A program made the translations under genes and the position numbers. DNA of 64,000 nt from Hyalella azteca (taxonomy: Eukaryota; Arthropoda; Malacostraca; Amphipoda; Hyalellidae). Positions 24,950-36,400 of the stretch are shown here, one piece after another. The notes beneath the pieces are model-generated. The model did not search any database, had not been told where the DNA came from, and saw nothing but the letters and a program-made list of their open reading frames with translations. The stretch's first letter is position 1, and every line of letters begins with the position of its first letter. Location of the stretch: positions 216,190 through 280,189 of the forward strand of contig NW_025934862.1 of the NCBI RefSeq assembly GCF_000764305.2. The letters are read 5' to 3'.

Positions 24950-25803
24950 TTAACGCATTGATGAAATAATAATGAAATAATCACGCAATCACCCACTAAC
25001 GCATTGATGAAATAATTCGTACTACGTACAAATAATATGTATGAAAATCACCATACCTGCAAAAAGTGCCGAACAACGCATTTCAAAAATAGTAGTTTCT
25101 CACGGATTCAAACATGAAGGAAAATATTGACATTAGTATAATCCCCACGTAGTTGTGGAGATGCCAGGACGGAAGGCGCAACAACGAGGTGAACATATAT
25201 TTGGTTAAATATACGGTAAATTTTATCATCCAGATGCATTTTGTAAATTTATAAATATAATTCATCACATTTATTTGTGAATTTTGCATAGGTGTGAACT
25301 TGCTGGCAAAAATTCCTGAACAAAAATTAGGTAACTCTTATAATTTTTTGCCGTAAAATTTGTCTTGCAATGTTTTGAATGCATGTGTACGACGCGCGTC
25401 CAGTGGTAGATTTTAAATATCGCCACAATTATAAATATAAACAATGGATTCTACATTAAGTTTTGCTGGCCAAAGCAATAAATGGAATACAGCAGATGAC
25501 GGTAAAAATTTTAATGCAATATAAGAGTGTAAATTTTATGTATACTATATAATATAGCCTATATAGGTATATAAATGAACGGTTAAATTTGCGATAGAAA
25601 ATGGAATTGATTTCGAGCAAAATCAATATAGGTAGTGATTAGGTACCTACCTACATGATCATCCCCTAAAAGTAAAACCATCACTGTTGAGGTCTCCTCA
25701 AACTAAAATTAAAAAATTCACTAAATCAAATTTATTTCAGTGATTAAATAATATATTTTACCTCCAAATTCCAATTATACATTTTGCTCCATACTATCTT
25801 TAT
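24950..25803. other. AT-rich noncoding DNA
   Basis: The SINE-flanking text AACGCATTGATGAAATAAT recurs at 24953 and 24999. No gene was seen. Confidence 0.5.
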
Positions 25804-25805
25804 TA

Positions 25806-26102
25806 CCATAAAATGGCGTTACTTTGATCACTTTTCGTTTTTTTAACAAAAACCTCCAAAACTCAAATACGATTTGACATAGAAAAATTTTAGCAAAGGC
25901 CTAATACTGAGGCCACGTAACACAATAGAAAGATTTAAAAAGTTTGCATATCTAATAGGTTAAAAAATTGATAATGTGACCCACAAAAAAGAGCTAGGCC
26001 TATTAGCCTATTTAAAGCCTGTCGGAGTACCCCCTCCAATTTTTTTATTTTTTGGTAAAATAAACTCCAGGTTTTGATGCATTGTAGTAGAACTCTTCTA
26101 GT
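25806..26102 (+). mobile_element. Foldback element, left half only
   Basis: Begins after TA at 25804-25805 with a diverged terminus (CCATAAAATGGCGTTACTTT) and follows the left arm of the two full-length copies (28263-29238, 57991-58962) up to the shared text AGAACTCTTCTAGTT. There it is replaced by a different element starting at 26105. It is therefore a truncated copy. Confidence 0.85.
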
Positions 26103-26104
26103 TA

Positions 26105-26310
26105 GGGTAAACGCGGTATATTCCGACACTTTAAGGACGCATCGAGAAATGAAAAACCATAAAAAAAACGTATGCGTTACGTAAGTTCTGTTGCCTTTAC
26201 ACGACTCTCAAAACACTTCACTACGCGTCAGCAACGATGAAACGTCACAAAATGTTGCCATATTTATTAAAAAGCCTTTAGAATGGAAACCTACCAAATC
26301 CCTATATTCC
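26105..26310 (+). mobile_element. TA-flanked repeat, left part (cut by the gap)
   Basis: Starts GGGTAAACGCGGTATATTCC right after a TA. The same ~205 bases, with few differences, occur at 63777-64000, also after a TA. The copy runs into the assembly gap; the window-end copy continues past the corresponding point (CCCTATATTCCGTCACTTTG) until the window stops. No coding capacity is visible. Confidence 0.85.
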
Positions 26311-26695
26311 NNNNNNNNNNNNNNNNNNNNNNNNNNNNNNNNNNNNNNNNNNNNNNNNNNNNNNNNNNNNNNNNNNNNNNNNNNNNNNNNNNNNNNNNNN
26401 NNNNNNNNNNNNNNNNNNNNNNNNNNNNNNNNNNNNNNNNNNNNNNNNNNNNNNNNNNNNNNNNNNNNNNNNNNNNNNNNNNNNNNNNNNNNNNNNNNNN
26501 NNNNNNNNNNNNNNNNNNNNNNNNNNNNNNNNNNNNNNNNNNNNNNNNNNNNNNNNNNNNNNNNNNNNNNNNNNNNNNNNNNNNNNNNNNNNNNNNNNNN
26601 NNNNNNNNNNNNNNNNNNNNNNNNNNNNNNNNNNNNNNNNNNNNNNNNNNNNNNNNNNNNNNNNNNNNNNNNNNNNNNNNNNNNNNNNNNNNNNN
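26311..26695. other. Assembly gap (385 N)
   Basis: A run of N. The left flank is a dispersed repeat with another copy at the window's right edge, and the right flank is a repetitive hAT-like end, so the gap was probably caused by repeats. The missing first exon(s) of RanGAP1 could lie here, but nothing shows this. Confidence 1.
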
Positions 26696-26831
26696 GCGCT
26701 ACATTTTACTGTAGCGGTAGCGGTAGCGCCCGTTACAATCTAGTGGGTGTAGTGGTAGCGGTAGCGCCCGCTACATTTAGAGCATGTAGCGGTAGCGATG
26801 CTACATTTCCAAGTAGCGCTGCCCAGCTCTG
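26696..26831. mobile_element. hAT-like element end with GTAGCG subterminal repeats
   Basis: Repeats of GTAGCGGTAGCG and its inverse fill the stretch, which ends in GCCCAGCTCTG. Read on the - strand this gives CAGAGCTGGGCAGCGCTAC, the style of hAT terminal inverted repeats. The left end is in the gap, so the 8-bp target duplication cannot be tested. Confidence 0.5.
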
Positions 26832-28015
26832 GCTATGCCACAGGCTGGAATTCTAAAATTTGTGGTTCACATAAAAAAAAGTGTTCTGCCTTAGAAAAAT
26901 GTTCAAGGCAACTAGAAACAGGTTTGCAGGCTGTCAGAAGTGGGCTTCGGTTGCGGTAGCTATGATTGTATGAACGTCAAGTCAGGCAACACAGAGAAGG
27001 TCCCATGCAAGATTGTTAATTGCACGCGTCACTCACAGATGAGCAAAATGGATGGATCTACAGAAGGAAATACTATTTACTCCCAACATAATAGTTTCAA
27101 ATTAAATATAAAAAAAAAACATTCATGGCACCTATTCGTTACCTCAGCTTTCAAATTGAGGAGAAACTCCTCAGCAGTTGGAGAAACTTCTCGAAGAAAA
27201 GGCAATGCATAACAAACAACATGACACTTCACAGTTGACTGACTAGAATAGACTCAAAAGTCAAAAATTTAGCATTCAAACCTTTAGATTCTATGAACCT
27301 GGTGATTTCTTCATTATTAAAACTTTAGAAGGCTCACAATATGTCATGTAAAGTTTTCACTCAATTATCGTCTCGAAGTTCGGGAGCTTTATCTGCAGTA
27401 ATGTTCTGTAGTTACCTTACCCACCGATTGCTTAATGAGAACTAACCACTACACTAACCATCATTACATTCCCGCCACTGTTACACACGATTGATTCTGC
27501 ATGCATGCATGTATAATATTTACAAAGATTATTAAACCATTCTGATTTCTGTTGAATGTCAGTTACTGATAAATTTTTGATATGGAAGAATTTGTATCTT
27601 TCATTTTTTCACATGTCTATATTGATGTCGGTTTCACATTGGTTGCCGGTGCGGTCGGTATCCCTGCTACCTTCTTTGTTAACGTTTTTCATTCGGCTGA
27701 TCGCAACAAAAGGAGATTGTATGTCTCAGCTGATTGCATCGGTGGTCAGTTTAGTATTTGTGGATTGAATCATAGGAAATTTTTCATGTATTTGCGAGTG
27801 ATTGTACATAGTGAAGATGTTATTCTCTGCAATTTCCATCAATAATGACATAACTACGGTACACTATTGTATTATGCTCTTGAAATAAGAATTGTAGCGT
27901 TACGCATTAAGTTAGCATCAGTGCGTTAACATTGTATGCATTTGAGGCGGTCCCTTCTAGCTTTCTAACGCTGATTGGATTCCAGTGGCTGTGACGTTGC
28001 ACACGTTCTAGCATG
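26832..28015. other. Noncoding DNA
   Basis: Frames at 26940-27212 and 27556-27845 have no family signature. No RanGAP1 N-terminal exon could be recognised. Confidence 0.45.
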
Positions 28016-28052
28016 ATTGGATCCCTGTGACAGTACGTCACAGGGATCCAAT
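28016..28052. repeat. Perfect 16-bp inverted repeat, 5-bp loop
   Basis: The arms ATTGGATCCCTGTGAC and GTCACAGGGATCCAAT flank AGTAC. Related unpaired text (GATTGGATTCC..GTGACGTTGC) lies just upstream at 27972-27998. Confidence 0.9.
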
Positions 28053-28262
28053 TTATCTTCAAGGGATGGACTAGGATAGATTAACTCAGCCATAGTAGAA
28101 GTGATAGAGACTGGCAATAATAGTGACAAGAGGCGGAGCTTCAGGCACTTGGGATGACCAATGACGCCTCAAGATCAGCCAGGTCAGACTTGCAATTGTT
28201 GAATGAAATCTTGTCACTTTTTTTGGTCTCGACACAAACTTGACCATGCCATACATATACTA

Positions 28263-29238
28263 CCGTAAACTGGGGTAACTTTGACTCCCGGGGTAACTTT
28301 GACCACTTTTGGTTTTTTTAACAAAAACCCCCAAAACTCAAAAACCATTTGACATAGAAAAATTTTGTCAATGGGCATTAAAGACCTAATACTGAGGCTA
28401 CGTAACACAATAGAAAGATTTAAAAAGTTTGCATATCTAATAGGTTAAAAAAATTAAAATGTGACCCACGAAAAAAAGCTATTTTTTAAAGCCTGTCAGA
28501 GTACCCCCTCCAATTTTTTTATTTTTTGGCAAAATAACTCCAGGTTTTGATGCATTGTAGTAGAACTCTTCTAGTTCTAGTTACATATGCAAAAGACAAA
28601 TTTGCAAAAAGTGTCATAATTTGCAAATGGGGGGCACCACCCCCCAATGGGGTAACTTTGACCACCTAATGGCAGCCGTGACGGGGTAACATTGACCGGC
28701 TTGGAAATTAAGTTAAAATTACCATAGGTACCTATATAACATATTTTATGTTTGATACACCTATTAATGTTTTTTTCTTCATGTTTCAGGCTCTACAGAG
28801 TCTTATATATGGTAATTTTAACTTAATTTCCAAACTGGTCAATGTTACCCCATCACGGCTGCCATTAGATGGTCACATTTTGCCCATTTGGGGGCAGCAC
28901 CCCCATTTGCAAACTATGACACTTTCCTAAAATTGTTCTTTTGCATATGTAACTAGAAGAGTTCTACTACAGTGCATGAAGTTATTTGGAGTTATTTTAC
29001 CAAAAAATAAAATTGATTTTACCACCCGGTCAAAGATACCCCCAGAGCTGGGGTAAAAAAGACCAGCGATTTTTTTTTAATTACGTCAAAACTATGAGAG
29101 GCAGGAGCCAGCAATTTATGGTAAGTAAAGCTAGAGTATAGACCTGTATTTTGCATGTTTCAATTTAAGTTTAACTTATCAAGTAAAAAAATGGCATCAT
29201 TTTGAAAAAAAAGTGGTCAAAGTTACCCCAGTTTACGG
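28263..29238. mobile_element. 976-bp foldback element, TA target duplication
   Basis: The termini are inverted copies of CCGTAAACTGGGGTAACTTT, flanked by TA at 28261-28262 and 29239-29240. The whole element is one imperfect palindrome: TTTGCATATGTAACTAGAAG, the TTTTATTTTTTGG(T/C)AAAAT tract and the GGGGTAACATTGACC block each recur in opposite orientation around a centre near 28755. Internal copies of the terminal motif (GGGGTAACTTTGACC) punctuate the arms. No transposase is present, so it would depend on an enzyme supplied elsewhere; TA duplication suggests the Tc1/mariner group. Confidence 0.88.
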
Positions 29239-29240
29239 TA

Positions 29241-30238
29241 TATCAATTGTCTCATCATTCCTCCTAAGAGTTCTTAGCTTGAATATAATAGCAGCCCACA
29301 TTATAGATAGAATTGTGCACCAGGCAACATAGAATGAAAAGTAATTTACCTAAACTATATCTTAAACTAAACTAACTAATTAAAATGGTGAAAAATTACA
29401 AACCATCCTGTAAGCTTAAAGATACAGAAGAAATGCTATACAGCTGCTATGAAGCTTGCAGTGGACAAGGTCGTTGTCAATGCTCAATGGCATGTCCATG
29501 GATATGGTAATAACATATCACATCAATAATACGGTATTAATGTATGGATATGGTAATATCATATCAAAAAATGAAAGACAAGTAAAAATCACAGAAAATG
29601 TCATTTATTCTACAGCTACAAAGGAAGAGGAGGTCTTCAGAGTACTGTTAGTAATGGATGAGTACACTCTGCATGCTTCAAACGTTTTAAAATTAAGTTT
29701 TGTTCCTAGTGTCCCGAATTATCCCATTCCCAAGGGTGATTGGGGATGCTTTTATTTTGCACTTGGCACCTTAAAAATAGCATAGCATTGCTTTCAAAAC
29801 TGTCCCTTATTACTCAATTTGTTGGTAGTTGCTTCTAGTTCAATGGATTTTTAATATCAATCACTAAATCAATTATTCAGTAATAACTGCTATAAATTTA
29901 ATTATTTTTATGTGGCCCATGTATTCTTGGTTTCCCATGAAATTGAAAGGAGAAGATTCATTGTTTTCCTCTGATTAAATCAGTATTTCAATTCGGAAAT
30001 TTGTCTCCTGTACGTATAGTTGAAGTGTTATTTTTCTTTCCTTTATAAATATATATTGCAGGTTTTGTGCAATTTTCTATTTATATTTGTGACAATATTC
30101 CCTTATTTAGGTGTGAGTCTTAGATAGCAAATGGAAGTTTAATGTCTGAATTATTATTGTTTAGATTTTTCTATAGTAGAGTGTATCTATAAATTGAAAG
30201 TTGTATGTGTTTTATAACAATTATCTCTTTAATTCTAG
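29241..30238. other. Upstream intron or noncoding DNA before the first visible RanGAP1 exon
   Basis: The pyrimidine tract and AG at 30237-30238 show that this is intron. A 109-residue frame at 29456-29785 has no family signature. No earlier RanGAP1 exon was recognised. Confidence 0.6.
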
Positions 30239-30426
30239 CTGCTCCAGTTGCAAAAGCCATTGAAGAACATCCAAACTTGGTGACACTTGACTTGGAGAAC
30301 AACACCTTGGGTCCTGATGCTGCTAAAGTCATTGGAGATGCCCTGGCTAAACACCCTGAGTTTAAACGAGCCCACTTTAAAGATCTCTTCACTGGAAGAC
30401 TCAAGACTGAAATACCTCTTGCCCTG
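30239..30426 (+). CDS. RanGAP1: RanGAP1 visible exon 1 (first LRRs)
   Basis: Acceptor TTAATTCTAG, donor GTAGTT. It starts with the last two bases of a split codon and carries 62 codons. LRR text such as [12 protein letters not shown] is followed by [14 protein letters not shown], the most family-specific segment of RanGAP; its Arg matches the conserved Arg of the yeast protein. The following intron (30427-30989) shows nothing. Confidence 0.95.
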
Positions 30427-33400
30427 GTAGTTATTTAACAAGATGATGGGTGCACCTACCTGTATATAATTAGTGTGGATTATGTTAAAGAATTAATATA
30501 ATTAAATTTTGCCAATTTTGTTTCCTGCATTTTAATTCACATTTTGTCCTAAGATTTTGAATTTTGTTCTCCCCCCTTCTTATATTTTGTTAAATTTGTA
30601 TTTATGGTCCTAAGGATCATATTATTATAAACTGTTACCAAGTGGTAACAGTTTAGCTAAAATATTCGATCTTCATTACATTAATTCTGATTACAACTTC
30701 TGTTCTTTTCCATAATGGTTATTATGCACAATGTGCTTTCCTATGTTAGTATTTATTTAGATCTACTCTTCTGTTGAATAAGAGATTAACATTGCAATAT
30801 TGTGTCATGACTAAGTTTTAGGCAGCTTCTATGTTTGGAAACTGAAGTGCCAAGGCATTATTATCAATTCTATTGTTATTGCTTGTCAAGTGTACCGATC
30901 TCTTCTGCCCAAAATCCTTCTGTTTAAAGACTTTATTTCTAACATCCAACCAAGCTTATTACATAATAATACTAATAATAATTTTGCAGAAACATCTTTT
31001 CTCGGGAATAAATCGAGCCAATGCACAGCTGGTTGAGCTGGACCTGAGTGACAATGCTCTTGGCCCCGTGGGTGTGGAGGGCATGGTTGACTTCATGTCG
31101 TCACGTTCATGCTATACTTTAGAGGTATCATATATTTAACTGGCTTGCCATTATCACATGATAATTTACTTGAATGTTGATATCAGAGTACCGTACTCTG
31201 AATCAGAGGTACTGTTAAGGTTCATTTAAATAGGTACTTAATTATATTCCTTACTCTTGTATGCAATGATTATACATTGATTTTAAGCCCTTGCTTGATT
31301 AACTTGTTGGCTTTTAATTGCAAATCTATGAAAGGGGAATGTATGTTTAAAGGAAGCAATTTGCTAGGTACTCATTGTGTCACTTATGTTGTTTTTATTC
31401 CAATTTACCCAAAACTGATATATATCAGACAACACATCTCAGATCAAGAGGCACTAAAAGATGCCTTGCAGGTTTATTCAGTATGCGATTCCAGTTAATA
31501 GAACCCAGTCATAATGCAATGATTTTGTAATCTGCTTTCATCATGGAAAGAATATAATGTTGTTGTATATATACTCTGAATTGTTCTGTTATCTCAACAG
31601 TTGTGAAAACAATGTGTGTAGGTATTACATTATTTTTAGATTTTTAGATAAGTGTCCAAAAGCTTTTTGAATTATCTATATTAATTGACATTAAAATAAA
31701 TTTCATGTTTGAAGTTCATGTTGCTTTAAATCCAATGATGACTTTTATTCTCAGATAGGATCACAGAAAAATTAAATTTTATTGTCTACATTATCATAAT
31801 TTGGACGAGAAGTCTGTTGCATTGGTTCAAGACTTGTCCTTATTGAGAAATGTCTTGTAATGTATACCATACTAATATAGGTGTTTTACGTGTGCAAGAA
31901 TTACGTCTGTAATGTATACCATACTAATATAGGTGTTTTAATATAGGTGTTTTACGTGTGCAGGAATTACGCCTGAATAACAATGGTCTTGGGATCACAG
32001 GCGGGACGATGCTAGCCAAGTCCCTGGAGAAGTTAATTGACAACAGCACCAGGGATGGCAGGCCATGGAAGCTCAAGGTTAAAGACGTGCTCAGGCTCCT
32101 TCTTATTAGTTCAATTTCTGATAGTCTTGATTTTGAGTTCTTTTATCACTTAATTATTCAAGTTTATGACTATGTTTATTCATTGCAGTTTTTGACAGTA
32201 TTTCATTATTCTTGTTAATGAAAGAATAGCATTTTTTATGTTTTTGAATAATATAATACTAATGAATTTCAAGGCTTCACTGAAAGTTTTTTGAAGAATA
32301 GTAGGTGGTACCTACTACTTAATCAGAACTTTAGCTAGTTAGTTGAACTTTTGAACTGACGATGGAGCTGGACTACGAAATGTTTTCATTCTTAAGAAAT
32401 GGTTGATATTCTGGCTGTTTTCTTTGCTTTTAAATTCCTAGTTACTAAAACTCTTATTCATGTGACTCCATGTAACTTTTTTATTTTTTTTGCACACAAG
32501 AAGTTAGTTGACGAAAATAATGTTCTTTTAGAATGTTTTGTATGATCATCCAGTTTAATTATTTAATTATTGTATGTAGTTACTCTCAAGTCATGTAAAC
32601 CCTGATGTTTTTTCTAAAAACATTTCAATTTTAAAGACTTTCTCAAGTATTTCTCTAATTCCATTCTCCTCACACAGGTGTTTATTGCTGGCAGAAACCG
32701 TCTCGAGAAAGTGGGTGCCAAAATATATGCTGGAATATTCCGACGTCTGGGCTCCCTGGAGGAGGTGGCCATGCCTCAGAATGGCATCTTTCATGAAGGC
32801 ATCGCTGCCCTCGCTGAAGCTCTGAGCCACAACCCCAACTTGCGGGTCCTCAACCTCAATGACAAGTGTGTGTTGCCAATGAGTCTTGGCTGAGAATAGG
32901 TATGGTTTCATCGTAGATGTGTGAATGAAATGATTGTCAACATCTATGAGAAAAAAACCCCAACTTGCGGGTCCTCAACCTCAATGACAAGTGCGTTGCC
33001 AGCGAGTCTTGGCTGTGAACAGGTTATGGTTTCATCGTAGATGTGTGAATGAGATGATTGTCAATATCTATGAGTAATTAACCCCAACTTGCAGGTCCTC
33101 AACCTCAATGACAAGTGCGTGTTGCCAACGAGTCTTGGCTGTGAACAGGGTTTGATTTCTTCGTAGATGTGTGAATGAAATGAATCTGGAATTAGGATTT
33201 ATTTAAGTGAAATTATATAATACTTTGTAAGTAATTGTTTTCTTAGTTTCTTGTTGTTGATAGCCGTATAGGTTTGGTAAACAGTTCCAATCTCTTTGTT
33301 TTCCTTATAAATGTTTGTGACTTATTGCAGTGCTTTTAACATTAAACCTGAAGTTTTTTTTATTTCAACATTAACAATGTTGATCTATGTGTGGAAGATG

Positions 33401-36400
33401 TAAACGGTTATTTTTTTGTAACATGAAATAGGTAAAGTTATGGAAATGGTCAAATGCTGCTGATGCAAGGATATCTAAATGAAGCTCATGTGTTAAAAAC
33501 ATATGAGAAATCGCAGAGGTAAATCATTTTGGGCTGTTGTTGTGTGAGCCAACAGATTTGAAATTATTTTTATTAGCCATATCTAGATATTTATTTCAAA
33601 GATTGTTTGCACAAATTGGGTGCGAAATGCAGGTGACGTTTATAAATAATTATTATTATTTTTTGTCAATCACTAAATTAGATTTTTTAAAGAGATGAAG
33701 AGCAAGGCCTCTCACAAAGCTGAAGCCAAATATTTATGTTATGTACTCTTCCCGTTGCATTGCATGTCTCAGGAATTTCCAATGTTGATGTCCTGAATGT
33801 CTCGATGTCAGTGCTGGATTTGTAATGCTTATGGGGGTTAATTCATTCTCCCAGAATGTCCCCAAAGCCACAAGAGCACTCAAACATCTTGTCTATTTTC
33901 TTGTTAAGTTTTCTTATGTTCCCTCAGCACGTTTACAAAGAAAGGTGGCGTTCTTGTTTATTTTCTCAAGTTTTCTTATGTCTCCTCAGCACGTTTACGA
34001 AGAAAGGTGGCATTCTTGTTTATTTTCTTATTAAGTTTTCTTATGTCTCCTCAGCACGTTTAAAGGTGGCGTTCTTGTTTATTTTCTCAAGTTTTCTTAT
34101 GTCTCCTCAGCACGTTTACGAAGAAAGGTGGCATTCTTGTTTATTTTCTTATTAAGTTTTCTTATGTCTCCTCAGCACGTTTACGAAGAAAGGTGGCGTT
34201 CTTGTTTATTTTCTTATTAAGTTTTCTTATGTTCCCTCAGCACGTTCACGAAGAAATGTGGCGTTCTTGTTTATTTTCTTATAAGTTTTCTTATGTCTCC
34301 TCAGCACGTTTACGAAGAAATGTGGCGTTCTTGTTTATTTTCTTATTAAGTTTTCTTATGTCTCCTCAGCACGTTTACGAAGAAAGGTGGCGTGGCGATG
34401 GCCAAGTATTTGCCCAAGATGCAAGCCTTGGAAGTGATCAACTTCGGCGACTGCTTGTTGAAGACCTCGGGCGCGAGCGCTCTTGCTGTAGCCCTCATGC
34501 CTGGGCATATGAAACTCAAGGTATATATTGTTATAAAAACTCAAGGTATATATTTATAAAACTCTTGGTATGTGGGGTGAACTATTTTTTCTTTATCAAC
34601 CAGAGTGCATTCATAGTTCATTATGAATCAGTGAATATTGTGATCGAGTTCTCACGATAATGTATTGATGTTTTTTGGTGTGGAATGTTGTAAAAGTACG
34701 TTCTTTTTTAATTGCTCTCAAGGGCTAGGTAGAAATCTAAACTGATCTTTATATTGATGGTTATTGGAATAGTCGTGTCAATCAATAGATAGTTCATTCA
34801 AGTCCACAATCGATGCAGCCTAAGACAACAAAGTTGAGATATCACATCATCTGTTCTGTATCGAGGTTGCGCATGACATTTCAAAACTATTTTTCACAGG
34901 AGCTGTACTTGGATGGTAACGAACTGACGGCTGAAGGTGGCCTGTCCGTCGTAGAGGCTGTGCAGAACAAACCAAACCTTACCAAACTTATGATGGATGA
35001 CAACATGTTTGGTGAGAGTTGAAGCTGCGCTTATTACTTATATACGTTAATAACCTCGTTATTACTCGGGTGTTTCATAAAAAGCTGTTCAAATTTTCGG
35101 ATTTGATGTCAAGTTGCTATAACCGCGACAGCCACTAAAATAATATTAAAAAAATATAACTCAGTACTTGCTGCAGTGAGTGACAGAGAGCGCATTTTCT
35201 CGTCGACGAAAACTTGAGGTCACGGACGGACGGACAGACAGACAGACAGACGGACGGACGGACGGACATGGCGAGCACAATATAGTGCATTTTTTCCATA
35301 AATGAGAAAATGCGCTAAAAAGTGGATATTGTTTGGTTCGTGTGTGATGGTGATGATAAAAGTACACAACTTTTGCTTAAATACATACATACAGAACAGT
35401 ACCTATTCATTATTTACTGGAATTATTCATCTCCAATTTTACTGGTGAGTGCATCAAGAAGTTTTAATTACAATTACAGTCACTCATGATTAATTCTATG
35501 TTCATTAAGTCAAATATGTGTGCGTGGAGATTTATTTGAAAAATTTAAATTTCAGGCGAACGTGGCCAAGAAATGATCGAAAATTTCCTAAGAGACGTTG
35601 GGAAGCTGGACGCTTGGGTTCCTTTGGAGAACAATGCACCTACTGACTCTGAAGAGGAACAAGATGACGATGAAGATGAGGATGACAATGAAGATGATGA
35701 AAGTGAGTCTAGTGAAGAAGATAGTGAAGAGGAGAAGGTTGCAGCGGCAGACGAAAGTGACTCAGATGGCTCTGATGTTGAGGTTGTGTCTGAGGTGCTG
35801 GTGAAGCCTGCAAGCAAAACAGCGGAGCCCCTCGACTCCAGTTTTATTGTTGGGCCAATAAGCCCTGTGGAGGTGAGCACTAAAGTGTTGAGTTATATGT
35901 TTGTAGAATTGAATAATCACTTGAATTGTAGTAGTTAATAATCATCAATCAAAGGGGTTCTTGGCACTACAATCATGTTTCACTAGATTAATCATGATGA
36001 CTCATTTTATATTCGTTAAAGGATTCTCGTGTAAATATTTTATATAAGAGTTTTGTGAAAATACAGTTAATACAAAAACAATGTAAATGAATTAATTAAG
36101 GTACACGCGAAACGTGTAATGTGATTTCATAGTGGATTCCCTTCAATTGTGCTAGCTTTTATCAAGAGATAAAGAATAGAAGTTCTATAATTATTCATGT
36201 AAAAAAAAATCTTCCTGTGTTCTCATATTATTGAATAATTATTATTATTCATACCTATGTCAGTCTAGCAATTTTTTTTTTTTTTTGTCTTGAGCCAAGC
36301 ATTGAAAAAGGGACTTAATTATTCTAAATTTGAACTAGACATGTTGATCCTCCGATAACTCTACAAGTTGAGATATATAAGTCGGTACTATTATTATTAT

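Noticed and set aside
26191..26856. 221-residue frame through the gap
   Set aside because: Most of it is unknown residues from N; the rest is repeat sequence.
29456..29785. 109-residue frame upstream of RanGAP1, considered as a missing N-terminal exon
   Set aside because: The sequence does not resemble the RanGAP1 N-terminus and lacks a donor in the right phase.
34193..34660. 155-residue frame over RanGAP1 exon 5
   Set aside because: Reads the acceptor array and then exon 5 in the wrong frame.
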